DNA of 64,000 bases, from NCBI GenBank assembly GCA_035771165.1, contig JAWNZC010000314.1, forward strand, positions 2,881,001-2,945,000, read 5' to 3'. This DNA is from Paragorgia papillata. Lineage: Eukaryota; Cnidaria; Anthozoa; Scleralcyonacea; Coralliidae. The notes beneath the pieces are model-generated. The model saw only the letters and a list, made by a program, of their open reading frames with translations, did no database searches and had not been told where the DNA came from. Positions 1-11,956 of the stretch are shown piece after piece. Both the position numbers and the translations under genes were made by a program. How positions within the stretch are numbered: the first letter of the stretch is position 1; each line of letters starts with the position of its first letter.

Positions 1-420
1 AATTTACCTTGTAGCTGTCTACGAATATTCGAATAATATTCAGAACAATAATACGATATTCTCGTGTTCATAAGTTTGAATAAACAAGAATTCAAACTGG
101 GTTTTATCAGAAGGTCATGAACTGGTCATCGATCACTTTCACGCCTGGTGCATTATTTTCCATTTATCAGTCTCTTATCCAGAAATTTCTGCCAAGTAAT
201 ACTTTATCGCATCACAAGCCAGCCACGATTATATTCTTACAACATTTCTACTGCTATTTGTTACTATTAAATTCCAGAATCAGCCACAACATGTCGATGT
301 ATTTTGCTGCAAAATTTTTGCAGAATATTGAACGGCCGTGTTGAAGGTTTTCGTGGGTCTGGGTACAAAAATACCAACTGCGCATGCCCCAAAATACACA
401 CTTTTTCCTGTATTTCAAAT

Positions 421-500
421 GGATTGTCCCAGAGCCATTTGATTTGCCCGCGCGGCCGGGCATATTTGGCTCTGGGGACGAGATTGCCCAGAGCCATTAT
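421..500. repeat. MITE-end fragment with CAATCTCGT-type terminus
   Basis: A short inverted pair built from cccagagcc and ggctctggggacgagattg. The same terminus (in - orientation CAATCTCGTTCCCAGAGCC) ends the larger element at 37,071-38,891 and recurs as fragments near 18,408, 33,432 and 45,647. This is a solo or truncated copy of that repeat family. Nothing coding is supported around it; the overlapping ORFs have no recognisable motif. Confidence 0.45.
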
Positions 501-567
501 ATTGCAGCATATCCTCCTAACCTAGAATTACCAATAATCAGTAAGGGACGGACCATTAGATTTTTGA

Positions 568-595
568 GGGGGGGGGGGGGGGGGGGGGGGGGGGG
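568..595 (+). repeat. poly-G homopolymer, about 28 nt
   Basis: An uninterrupted G run. Similar G or C runs of 10 to 25 nt occur at about 4,841, 15,979, 19,233, 24,146, 50,873 and 53,784. Exact length is likely to be unreliable in any assembly. The flanking stretches 500-567 and 596-950 hold no gene I can support. Confidence 0.85.
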
Positions 596-952
596 TTGGC
601 CAATTTTTTGGTGCAGGAATATTTTTTTTTCGCTCGAGGTTGTGCAGGATATTTTTTTTCGACATCATTTGCTTGCAGGATATTTTTTTGTGAGCCTATG
701 TTTGTTAATGTCCAACACATACAATACGTTTATAGCAATACTAGAAAGGATACAGATACAACCACAAAGCAATTACGCAATGGGCCATATCAATCATTAA
801 CCAATGGATACTGAGATTTTAATAATTTATGACAAACATTTTTTATGTTAATGATGCAATTTTTGACAGTAAAAGAAGGGTACACCCCCCTGAAAAATAT
901 GCACCCCCCTATCAGATGAGTCTGAATCCACCCCTGACTATATATGATATGA

Positions 953-1049
953 GATGACACTTAAATACTATTTTAATGCGTTGTGTGGGAGACTTTTCAC
1001 CAAATTGGTGAAAAGGGCCACACAGAGCTTTAAAATATTAAGTGTCATT
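953..1049. repeat. imperfect hairpin, about 48-bp arms
   Basis: The left arm begins tgacacttaa and the right arm ends ttaagtgtca. The centre is gacttttcacc, a short loop, then ggtgaaaag. It has a few mismatches. The structure is typical of a short foldback MITE. No gene is associated with it. Confidence 0.6.
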
Positions 1050-1204
1050 GAATATATCTATGTTTTCACAAATGATGTTTTGCTATACAAATGTTGAGTT
1101 TATCATAAAAACAAGAAAGTATTTGAAAATATAGACAATCATAAATTATGCGCTAAAAAGACTCAGTATTCTACCAATTTTGGAGTAGAAGCCAAGCAGA
1201 GATT

Positions 1205-1297
1205 CTAGGGGGGTCCGGGGGCATGCCCCCCCGGAAATTTTTTGAATTTTCGGTCTCTGAAACAGCATTTCCTGCATTTTGAGGACGCTTTTCTCGT
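1205..1297 (+). repeat. dispersed repeat (copy 1) with GC-rich ggggtccggggg core
   Basis: Contains ggggtccgggggcatgcc followed by an AT-rich stretch, gtctctgaaacagcatttcc and ctgcattttgaggac. A diverged inverted copy lies at about 14,838-14,937 (ccctcaaaacgcggg, gctgtttcagagaccc, ccccggacctcccc). It is a dispersed repeat of unknown class, not a gene. Confidence 0.55.
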
Positions 1298-1917
1298 ATT
1301 TTCGGTTGCGGAAATTTTTATTTTGGTCTCGCATTATTTAAAATTTATCATAATTATATTCAGCCCCCGGGCCCACTGCTAGAAGCCTCTGAGTCTCGCC
1401 AGATTTGCGGAGAATTGTATCGCGTACAACAACAGACGATTAATTATCTGTTTATCTAATGTCTAACCTCAGAGGAGGTGTTCAGCCTATCCCAGGGTAC
1501 TTTGCGGTGGATTTCGCGGAGGACGACAACATGGCGTCGTGTTTTCCTCGTGAAATGCCGTGGCAAGAAACTCGGAATTTGAAGTGGTAATCGACAATTA
1601 TGGAGTTAATTCACTATTAATTCAAAATTATGTAACTAATAAAGAGATAAAGCTATCTATCCCAGTATTTCTACGCATTTCATTGGACGTAATTCCAAAT
1701 TATTCCTGACGTGTTAAACTATACACAAGGTAAAGTGATTTAATCCACATAATGTATGAGAGTACAAATGAACTTTCGATAAGGCAAATGTGAACTAGAA
1801 GTGTTTCATTCGAAAGTATATGGTAGCTAGTTTCTTAAAACGGTTAAGTCTCCTTAAGTCTCCTTTCGTTTGTCCATATTGTGTTTTTAAAATATATCGT
1901 TTTTTGTGTTGTTCGAA

Positions 1918-3895
1918 ATGGCGTCGAACAGAAGCAGTGAGAAGAGACATCGCGTACCTAGCGGCGATACTCCAAAAAAAGACAAGCTGTTGCGTGCCAA
2001 AGCTGAGTATGAACATTCTGTACGTCCACGTCGATCGTTATTTTCTTCTGAAGAGGTAAGGAGCATTTCTTTAATGAATTCTAATCAGAAACAGCTGAGC
2101 AGCAGACTGTGTAAGTTATGTTTGCTTATTATAATTACACGCTTGGCCGCTTGGGGTTAAATGCTAATATGGGTTATAGTTTAATAATCGCATCTGTTGT
2201 AGATGTGTAGTCTTCTAGTCAGTTTTGTAAAGCTTAGCTAAAAGGGAATTTATGTTTCAGTCGTTGGATTGCTCTGAGCAACGAACTAGATAGACAACCA
2301 CCATGGTCAGAAGAGGAAGACTCTGCTTTGGTACAATTTGCTGCCTTACATAAAGACCTTCAGAAGACGAATAATGAATGGCCTTCACTTCGTGTAACAG
2401 ATCCTTACTGGCAAGAAGCACGTACTTTTTTAAGTAATTCCTGTGGTCCACATCAAGAACTGGTAAGAATATCAATTTTAATTATATAAATACACTTGTT
2501 AAACTTTAATGCTTATAAAAGTGAGACTATAGGGGCTATATATAAATCAGGATAATTCTGGTGAACAAACTATTGGTATTTACATTATCATAGTGTGAGG
2601 TCGGTTCGATTCCACCTTTATTCTTGCCCCTTATTTATACCTTTTATAAATTGTATTTTGAATATGTATTTATGAATAGTATTTCAATGAAGTGATATTC
2701 CTGTTTGTATAGCTACTTCAATTCGGTCAAGAATTGTAAATGTTCTAAAAAAGAAAAGTACTGTGGATGAAGTTGAGAAGCTATTCAGCATTGATTATGA
2801 AGATGTTACAAATAAGCATGTTCATTCACAACAAAAGAGTTCCACTCATTCAACCTGTGTCAATGATGTTGACGTGATTAAAATAAAGATTATTGAACTT
2901 TGTGAGCTTTTGGTGGAGAAGGATAGTGCTCAATCATTGACCAAGCTGCTTTCCAGAGTGTGTGCATTTCTACCACATGATGAGCTTCTGAATGTTGGTG
3001 ATAATCTATTTGCAAGTGTTGCTAAATCCAGTGGTATAAAGTCAAATGCTTCTAAATTTGTCTCCCTTTCTCTGGAAGCTATGAAAAATTTGCAGGATGC
3101 AGGAAAGGAAAATCTGCTGCTAAAGTTTGCTCAGTGTGTTGGTGTGAGGAGACCAGATGGTACAGACACACTTATGCCAATGGGTCGGATGCCTTTTGGA
3201 TTGGTTGAATACCAAATAAAATTTTTTACTTGTACTAACACACAACAGGTTTGTTTGTGTTTCTTGTACTAATTTGTTAGATGAGTTCGCTATAATTATA
3301 TATAATTATCTATTTTTGCTTCCTGTATGCAGTTTGTGGTATTAATAATATTTGAGGACTTTTTTCCACAGGTGTTCAAAATTGTATGTTAATCAATAAA
3401 CTTATGTGCACATTTTATTTCTGATACATAACAGATATCCATGCCACAGGATTATGATTTATGGCACTATACAATGGTTTCAGAATTTGGTCAGCGCTTT
3501 AATCGTCTATTCAGAGGCCCAATGTGGAGTAATGTGTCTCGTGACTGCATGAAAATGCCAATTCATGTAAGTTTAGTACTGTACACTTTGTGCTATTTAA
3601 ATATTCCAATAAAAATTTAACAACTGTTGTTAATATTATAATAGCACAAAGTTATACAGATACTGTTATCTACTGTATGCATAATTATTTGCAAGCATGG
3701 TCTGCACATCTGTATTTACCACATACTTACTTGTGAGTCTCTGTGGATACCAGCAACCCTGGAGGAAACTAAGTCTTCTTTGTACAACAATTACTTCCAT
3801 TGTCATGTGTACTTTATGATAAGCTGGGGTTTATTATTATTTTAGGCACATGTGAATGTTGCATGTGTTGGGAAAGTAACAAGATGCGAAGACAG
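1918..3895 (+). pseudogene. spliced element-borne gene with SANT/MADF-like segment; probably degenerate
   Basis: Five exon-like blocks with good splice signals: 1,918-2,055 (ATG start, basic: RHRVPSGDTPKKDK; donor GTAAGG), 2,261-2,462 (acceptor TTTCAG, donor GTAAGA), 2,713-3,248, 3,435-3,566 (donor GTAAGT) and 3,846-3,895. Block 2 contains PPWSEEEDSALVQF and, after a gap, EWPSLR and YWQEARTFL. This spacing of aromatic residues resembles SANT/Myb or MADF DNA-binding folds. Blocks 3, 4 and 5 join in phase 0. Block 2 does not join in phase with block 1 or block 3: the coding frame I see there needs two extra bases before it and one after. Either exons are missed or the copy is broken. It sits inside the TIR element and may be its accessory or transposition protein. 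No catalytic DDE residues were recognised. Function is unknown. Confidence 0.5.
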
Positions 3896-4120
3896 GTATA
3901 GTGCATGTTCATGTATTGCTGTGAAATTTGAATTCCTGGTCCAGGCATTTAGCGTTTGTTCTGGGCTCTGGCTAATGCAAAATGATCTTACTCAGCCAAG
4001 TGTACTGGTACAACTAGTGTATATTATCATATCTACATAATTTAGCGACGCATTTCGGCATTTGTCTTATATTTATTAAGATATAACGAGTGTCAAAACT
4101 CTTAAAACAACAGAAGTGAT

Positions 4121-4226
<106 letters not shown>

Positions 4227-4455
4227 ACAACAAAATGGGAAATCTAAACGACTATTTCTTATAATTTCCTATAAAGTCAACAACGTATTTTAAACAAATT
4301 GCAACAAATGACAAGTGGTCCGAATATAAAAATATGACACATGACTTCACGGCGTTAGATAGTTCAAAAGAACGTCAAACTTAGGTGTTCGTAAAAAACA
4401 ATTTTTATTGGTATTACAATCAGTTTTAATAACTATAACAATGCATACAGTAAAA

Positions 4456-4656
4456 TCACAGCAAGATAGAACCTTCACACAAAGCGTCATCATTGTCGAT
4501 ATCGTAAAGTAAAACAATTCTTCTTTCCTTCAACTTCTCGATCAAACTCATATGAGCAATACGACCATATAAACAAAACGAATTTGCTGTGTTAAACACA
4601 TAAGTTCTCTCCTCTTCTTCGATACAATACAACACGATCAACTGGTCTTTCTTCAA
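4456..4656 (-). CDS. short ORF inside the TIR element, hypothetical
   Basis: A 66-codon open frame that begins at a TTG rather than an ATG; an in-frame TAG lies a few codons further upstream. It includes EEEERTYVFNTANSF and RRIVLLYDIDNDDAL, rich in charged residues. It lies close to the right terminal repeat of the 1,470-4,778 element and runs opposite to the spliced gene there. It may be the last exon of a second element-borne gene. No family was recognised and no splice acceptor can be assigned with confidence. Confidence 0.25.
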   Translation of the reverse strand: MKKDQLIVLYCIEEEERTYVFNTANSFCLYGRIAHMSLIEKLKERRIVLLYDIDNDDALCEGSILL

Positions 4657-4787
4657 CGCACTAGCTAGACTCGCTCTCTATCACTTCCATGATCCGAATG
4701 ACGACAACTTCCGCCCGCTACATTTGATAATATAGTTTGTTCGCAAAGCATTGTGGGATAGGCTGAACACCTCCTCTGGTCTAACCT

Positions 4788-6925
4788 AGTATTAGAAGTC
4801 TCACAAAAAGGGCAGGGGTTAAAAAGGGCAGGGGTTGCAACCCCCCCCCCCCCCTAGTTGCGCGCCTGAGACTAATAATATTTGTGTTTTTACAATGCAA
4901 AATAATATCTTTGTATTTAGTGAGCAGCTGCTGACAAACAAGTGCCAGTATTTCTCCAATTTCATTTAATATTTGTAAACGTTGCTGCTGATAAAAAGAT
5001 TAACCTGAAATATCAGGTCCTTAGTGTTGAAGTCTAGGTATTTTACTTTATTCTACTATAAAATGAACGAATTTGCACGTTAGCTTGAAATGGCCTACTG
5101 TATCTTAATTCTCTAGGTTGGACAGTTCGTCTTGAGTTTTGTTCCCCAAGCTTTTTAAATATTTCATGATTTGTTGCTTAGATGGAGGTTTAGATTATAG
5201 ATGTGCAACCTTCAGATAGTTTCTCTCCTTTTTTTAGCTGAGACAATAGATTTGAAAGGAAATCTTAAGAAACAATGAACTGTAGAAAATCAAGAGGGGA
5301 TTCTTCACAGCACTGGCCACTGACACAGGAATAGTGGCAAATGTTCTTCAGCAGCTTCAGTCATACTGAGTGTAAACATTTTGAACAAAAGACTTTCTAC
5401 TTACTTCATGTTTAAGAACAAAAAGGTGTTAATTTCATGTCTTTATAATAAATAAGGAAAAAAGGTTTAAGTTTAATTGGTCTACTTGTTAATTTAATTA
5501 ATAGGGTGTTGGCCAGTAAAATAATAAAGGACCAGTTACTACCATTTGTCCTGTGGGGTGATAATAAACTGGTAATAATAAATTTTCTTAATTTTGCACC
5601 TTGTATACACACAGCTTGTAACAGTAAAATTTAGTGGTCAAAAGAACTGACCTTTACCTATTTTGTACTGTATATATGAAATAAATGTTTAAAACTTGCT
5701 GGGTTTGGTTAACATTGTAACTTGTTCGCAAAAACGTTTTGTAGTCAGTGGTAAACACAGTCAGGTATATGGGGTATGCAATATGTATATAAATTATGCA
5801 AATGCTTAAATGTATACCAACAACTCAAATGTACAGTATATCCTCTATTACAGGGTGGATGGTTTATACCTAAATTAATTTACATTAAGAATTTGGAACA
5901 CATTTCCAACAGCTGTTTCTCTGTTAACAGCTGTCAACATTTTTGCAATTTATCATCTACACATCAATTGCATCTTTTGACTTGACATATTTAAAATAAT
6001 GCTTTTAAATGAAATGTACACTATGCAAGCCTTTGATACTCTAGCAAATACAGGTGTGGGTTTTGAGACTTTCAGAAACAGATAGTTTTATAGGTACTGC
6101 AGTAATATTGTATCATCATCACAATCACAACTGACAACACATATACACTTGAATAGTTTTAGGTGGTGTTTATTATCAGTTTTTCTTTTTTTAAATCCAG
6201 TAATACAACAATACTCAAATAAAGTTCGACTATTAATGGCACTTTAAAAGTGAAACAAGTGAATAAAAAACATGCAAGTTTTATAAAAGCCTCCATCAAT
6301 TCAGGCATCAAGCTGTGTCTTTTCTGAGGGAAGCTTCTGATTTTCACCCAGTAAGTTGTCATGTCCACATACACGCACAATCCAAACAAATTATTTACTA
6401 AAATTACAAGAAAAGAACAAAATGAAATCAACAGCTTGTCAAGCTTGTAGGTTAATGACAAAAATAAATCTTGTTCAATGACTTCAATCACAATTCACTT
6501 AATACAACAGACAAACACTGAATTGGAGTAAGAACGTTACTAGAAGAAGGTAAACAAACACATAAAGATGGAATTCTGCGGAATTGGTATTTTACCCATT
6601 GAACTGAAGACTGAAATACTTCATCAATTTACATGTAACAAATTTGGAGTGAGTGAGCCCTCGTGCGCATATTATATTTTTAAATATTCGTAAAAACAAG
6701 AGCACGTTTTACACACTGTGCAATTCTCAATTAAAAATATGTAACTGATGTGAAATGATGTTTAAAAACTCTTCATAAAAGTTCTCTGTAATTTGAAATA
6801 TGTACCGAGATACCGTACCCGACTGACGCACTTCAGTAATTGAGGAGCGGGCAGGTCATCGCTCAGAAGTTGCTAAATTCCACGCGAAAGCGTGTTTGTA
6901 TGCCTTCTAACCTCAAGTAAATTGG
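4788..6925. other. AT-rich stretch with no supported gene
   Basis: Apart from a C run at about 4,841-4,854 and short simple repeats, I see no coding signal, no long repeat and no RNA gene here. The open frames of 66 to 110 codons lack domain motifs and have the composition of random AT-rich DNA. Confidence 0.5.
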
Positions 6926-7212
6926 TCACTTACCTTTCATTTGTAAAATATCAAAGTTAAAAGGAAATCGTCCAAAAACTTTTCCTGCTAGATCCGTTTT
7001 GGTGACCCGACTTCGTTTTCCGCCATGTTGTTCCTTGTTGATCCGCTGGAGTTTACTTGCTTTCAACATGGCGGCGTGTGACATGCGCACTAAAAAAGTG
7101 AGGACACTTCGTACACCTGAGTGGGCCTTCTGCTTAGTATTTATTCTGTGCTTTGCCCATATTGAGGTAAGCGTATCACGTGACATGAAGGGGCACGGTC
7201 AAGGCTATCAAT

Positions 7213-7363
7213 ATGGCGACAGAACAAGGCGCGAGCGCTTTCCAAGTGAAATATTGACGATGATGAGTTTGATTTTGGAGGTGATACCTTAGCGATAAAT
7301 TTAAATTTACTGGAGATGGATGCGGCGGAGATTGAAGCTCAAATGGAGACTATTGTCAGCGCT
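7213..7363 (+). CDS. possible first coding exon, acidic, with donor GTAAGT
   Basis: ATG at 7,213 (MATEQGASAF) opens a frame that stops at about 7,255. A frame one base off then stays open to a strong donor at 7,364 and reads DDDEFDFGGDTLAINL, with an ATG at 7,316 inside it. The region is CpG-richer than its surroundings and is preceded by ATG-rich GGCGGC sequence, as at a promoter or first exon. Either the real start is 7,316, or a 1-bp frameshift separates the two halves. No downstream exon could be assigned and no family is recognised. Confidence 0.3.
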
Positions 7364-7369
7364 GTAAGT

Positions 7370-9890
7370 GTTTTATCGATGTTTATAATACGATAAGTGC
7401 TGCTCTCAGGACATTAGGAACACCGAAGGCTGAAATGGTTCTTTGTATTTTCAGATGCAGGAACCCCCAAGTGTTTTTTGTGTGTTATGTGCATCAAAAC
7501 ATGAAATCGAAAGATGGTTTTAACCTTACATGTTCGAAGGAACCACAGTTAGCTTAGTAAAAGGCTGTGAAACGGGAGAAGACAACCACAAGCTGGCATC
7601 CTTACATGTGCGGTGTTGTCAAACCATCAAACATTGTTGAAGGGGCTAAACAAAATTTTCTGCAGTCGGGTGTTTATTCGCAATAACTAACCGCTTTCTG
7701 GCTTGTCGAAATCAGAAACATATACAGGCACCGAAAAAGGGAATCGAGCGATTAGCAATTCTATGGCTATTTATTTTGCGCTCAGCCAAGTTGTTGGAAA
7801 ATTCTAATTAAACTTCTGTTGTCGACTGTGACCTGCTGAGATTTAAATTATTAGTTTTGTCAAAGCATATTGTCTTTTGGTAATTAGTAACTATTTTGTG
7901 TTTTTAAACTTGTTATCATTATTTTCTGTACATAAATGAGTGGTCTTAACTTTTTCATTAATTAAATGCTATTTAAAGATTATATACCATGCAATTGTTA
8001 TCTTTGTTATTATTTTACTGGTAATACATAATAAATTATCCTGTGCAGTGATCACAGACTTCTCTACAGTATGCTTTCTGGCTTTTAATAGCAGATTAGT
8101 GATATCAGTGCTTTTCCTTTTTATGACATCCTGAAACATTTCCTTGTATCACTGGCAAACATTTTTTCTTTGAATAGAAATGGCATTAGCATTTATAATG
8201 TACTTGAACTCATACAGATCAAGTTTGGGTTGCCTGAGCGTTTCCCTGCAATCCTCATTTGATGGACTCTAACCATCAAATTACTCTAGTCTTTAACCAT
8301 GCACATCGTGACAGATTTCAGCTATCAGGACGTATTTTAATCCTTGAAGAAGGAATTGAAAAGAAGTAGGTTGTAATTTTATTAGACTGTGTTTGTGTTG
8401 AGATAAACATTCTACATTGAGAAACATTGGGGTCTTTCCAACACTTGATAAAAGGTAAAAATTCTGTTGTCAACTACTGCACGCGTACGTGCATCATTCA
8501 GAATTTTCACTCTGTGCTTAACTTGACTCATGCATGGGGTTTTTATGGCAAATTTTGTGATGCTCCAGCTCCGGTTTCTCTGTAGTCGTCTAAAATTTGT
8601 ATTGAAATGCAGCATGTTAAGTAAACAAACTCACCCGACCCGCGGATTATTTTGTCGCGAAACCCGTATATATGGAAGTTTTATTAATGCAATCTGAGCG
8701 AATTCGACCACTTGTTTTAACGATTCTCTCCGCTTCACAAAACTGGTATATTGCCTTTAACCACTGGAATGGATAGCGGTATTTTCGACTTTAGTCAGTT
8801 TACCAAGGCCATGCCCACTGACCGAAGCTTTGCGCGGTGCATGACATAACAGACTTATTTCCCGCTCTAGCACCCGTTTTGGCAAACGTGATGCGCAACT
8901 GCTTGTTGCATTTAGGGCAGGCTAGTTCTGAGTCGCAATCTGTTGTTTTTTTAACGATTTAAAGTAAGAAATAATCGAGAAATATTAAATAAAGTGAGAC
9001 CAAACAAATGCGATCGAGGCCTACTATTATTAACCAGCTGTCAAGTCATTCTATCATCGAATAAAGTATAACTTTCTCTGGAAATCATCAAATTCAGATA
9101 ACCAAATTATATAATGTAGCGTGTATATACTTATATACTAACTTCAATGTCACTTGGTTGGAAATGTCTATTACAAATGCGTACGTTGCCTTCGTCTATT
9201 TATGCGAATATCTTTCACATCAACAACGACGTGTCGTCGTGTTCCTTTGTAATACCGTACTATTTATTATTTCAATTCTCTTTGCCAAGACGCCTTTGCA
9301 ACATTTGACGTAGATGGAATGCTTAATAGACTTATCCTTTCGTGTTTTTTCTCCGCGATTATTACTCTACATCCAAATGTTGAACAATTTGCGCCCGGCA
9401 GTACTTTTGCTGAGCGTGGCTAAACAGATAACATCTGAAACGTGCCCCTTCTTCCCACGTGATCAGAATTGAGAGGGAACAAAAAGTGTGCGCTTTGAAG
9501 TACGCCGCGTTTCCAGACACTTTAATTCCAGGGACTATGCTTATAATTAATTCTAAAAATATTCTTTATAAGGACTCATAATTATGCATGGTACAGTGCT
9601 GTATATTTTTAAGCTCTAAGTTAGTCACAAGGTTAGTCATAAGTTATGATTAACTCATAACATGAGACAATTTGAATTGCATTGACAGTTTTGCCACAGC
9701 ATTAGAGCAAGAGGCATGATTATTTACTATTTGTACATTAATTGTGTGTATATCTTGTCAAAACCCTTGTCAATCATGTCAATGAATAAGTTGTAGTAAT
9801 TTGTAGTTTTCAGTGTAGATACTCTGTGTATACTGTAATTAATATTAAATTTTTAGACTTTCCAGCTTCCTTCACAGGCAACTCTGTGTG
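7370..9890. other. no supported gene
   Basis: About 2.5 kb of AT-rich sequence with no exon-like block, long inverted repeat or RNA gene that I can support. It could be an intron of the possible gene starting near 7,213. Confidence 0.4.
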
Positions 9891-9894
9891 CTCT

Positions 9895-10612
9895 TATTGG
9901 GTGGTGTGGGGAAACTTGGTTGGAGTGGGGAAACTTGGTTGGAGTGGGCAGACTTGGGTGGAGTGGGCAAACTTGGGTGGAGTGGGCAGACTTGGTCGGA
10001 GTGGGCAAACTTGGGTGGAGTGGGGAAACTTGGGTGGAGTGGGCAGACTTGGGTGGAGTGGGCAAACTTGGGTGGAGTGGGCAAACTTGGGTGGAGTGGG
10101 CAAACTTGGGTGGAGTGGTCAAACTTGGGTGGAGTGGGCAGACTTGGGTGGAGTGGGCAAACTTGGGTGGAGTGGGCAAACTTGGGTGGAGTGGGCAAAC
10201 TTGGGTGGAGTGGGCAAATTTGGGTGGAGTCGGCAGACTTGGGTGGAGTGGGCAAACTTGGGTGGAGTGGGCAAACTTGGGTGGAGTGGTCAAACTTGGA
10301 TGGAGTGGGCAGACTTGGGTGGAGTGGGCAAACTTGGGTGGAGTGGGCAAACTTGGGTGGAGTGGTCAAACTTGGGTGGAGTGGGCAGACTTGGGTGGAG
10401 TGGGCAAACTTGGGTGGAGTGGGCAAACTTGGGTGGAGTGGGCAAACTTGGGTGGAGTGGGCAAATTTGGGTGGAGTCGGCAGACTTGGGTGGAGTGGGC
10501 AAACTTGGGTGGAGTGGGCAAACTTGGGTGGAGTGGTCAAACTTGGATGGAGTGGGCAGACTTGGGTGGAGTGGGCAAACTTGGGTGGAGTGGGCAAACT
10601 TGGATCAAGTGG
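9895..10612. repeat. 19-bp minisatellite with a 13-unit higher-order repeat
   Basis: About 38 tandem copies of a 19-bp unit, consensus gggtggagtgggcaaactt. Variant units (tggtcaaac, tcggcagac, caaatttgg, cttggatgg) recur exactly 247 bp apart, for example the rare base changes at 10,119/10,366, 10,215/10,462 and 10,294/10,541. This shows a duplicated block of 13 units spanning roughly 10,111-10,604. Because 19 is not a multiple of 3 and the unit lacks stop codons, all three + frames and the - frames stay open, producing artefactual ORFs of up to 271 codons. Confidence 0.97.
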
Positions 10613-10786
10613 GCAAGGGCCACAAAGTGCACAGAGACTGAATTAAGGTTCTTATTGCATTTGTTGCATTTGAGGCAGCACTTCACTTGCGATAGTAATT
10701 TCTAGTTTTAACATATACTTTTAACTAATTTACCTTTGTATGATAGTATTAGAGCGAGCATTCCATCATAAATAACCTTTCAGGTG

Positions 10787-10794
10787 TATAAAAG
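10787..10794 (+). promoter_or_regulatory. TATA-box candidate (TATAAAAG)
   Basis: A canonical TATAAAAG about 2.4 kb upstream of the GTPase start codon, followed by GC-richer sequence. It is the first of three such boxes (others at 11,622 and 11,858). Whether it drives the GTPase gene is inference. Confidence 0.35.
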
Positions 10795-11621
10795 CATGAC
10801 GGCAGTGACACTTGCAGTCTTGTTCAACACGACACTGATGACAGGCTGTGGCGACTTTGTTGCGAATTATTGTTGTTTGCTAAACAATATAGGTTGAACC
10901 GACTACACACGATCAACAGCCAGGCTTTGATAAAGTACCTAGCCTACGGGAAGAAAGTCTAGCGACTTAAAAGCCATGCCAAGCTTCAAATCCTCCACTC
11001 GCAAACAATCGAACATGATCGAAGTTAAAATAATAATTGCACTGAATATTCAGTCGTGTTGTCAAAAAACAATAAACAACATTAATCGCGTCCTTCTTAC
11101 GTTATGTATCTTCTTAACTTACCTCATTTTAGTGTTTTCCATTGTGTATTACTGCGACAAAAAGCTACTATATCTCTTGGTGACTCAGCGCCATGTTCAT
11201 TTCTGTTTTCTTTTGCCGTTGCTAAGACTGTAAAAGGGCAGTCAAGGTCATGACATTTTACGCGTCTTGATTGGTTAGCACTCTCAAGTTAGCCAATCAG
11301 CATTTAACAACTGCTGCATGGCAACAGCGAAGGAGGAGCCGATGTTGATTTCGCAATGGAGTCGGTGTGCGCAAAGTGGCTGTAGAAAACTCAAAAATAT
11401 GAGCATTAAAACTCGGAATCACAGGTGCCAACAACCCTCACATTCAAGGTAAACACTATTGGAGGCTATTTTAATAGCATTGTTGGCAGCTTGTAACAAA
11501 AAATGCCATCAACGATAACATTTTCGGAACTTGGCCGGCCGTCTAAGTCGGCCTACTCACGTTTCACTTTCGATATCAAACGGGAAGTGTCCCTTCAGAT
11601 TCCAATCTAGTCTCGCCGTTT

Positions 11622-11748
11622 TATAAAAACTTAACACTTTGAGGCCTGGACCTCTCCCTGTGCTGAATAAAATCGTCTGGCGTTAGCCAGAATAAACCTT
11701 AATTAAAGACTCGTCGTCAGGCTTCAAAGTGTTAACAGGCAGCCAGAG
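11622..11748 (+). promoter_or_regulatory. TATA box and candidate leader exon 1a
   Basis: TATAAAA at 11,622 is followed about 120 bp later by gcagccagag joined to a GTAAGA donor at 11,749. The stretch between also contains an inverted pair, ttaacactttgaggcctg and caggcttcaaagtgttaa, that could fold the leader. The same exon end, gcagccagag then GTAAG, recurs at 11,956, so this looks like one of two tandem alternative first exons. The ORF does not begin here. The likely target is the GTPase ATG at 13,242, but this is not proven. Confidence 0.4.
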
Positions 11749-11857
11749 GTAAGACATTTCCGGAAATTTTTCTCAGAACGTGTGTCGGCAAAACCTGTTT
11801 AAGCCCAATAAGGGGAACATTTCCTGGAATTTTAACTTCCTGTTTGTGGACCTAAAT

Positions 11858-11956
11858 TATAAAAGGCTTGCTAGATCCCGATCGAACAATTTCTACGAGC
11901 TATTACGCTCATAGCTTCGCCATTCAAGAACTCGTTAAACGTGGAAGCAGCCAGAG
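11858..11956 (+). promoter_or_regulatory. TATA box and candidate leader exon 1b
   Basis: TATAAAAGG at 11,858 would place a start site near 11,888. The leader ends gcagccagag followed by a consensus GTAAGT donor at 11,957. It duplicates the exon end at 11,748. This is the strongest core-promoter arrangement upstream of the GTPase gene. Confidence 0.45.

Noticed and set aside
9826..10705. Overlapping ORFs of 165 to 271 codons on both strands
   Set aside because: They are the six-frame translation of a stop-free 19-bp minisatellite, with no start context or domain.
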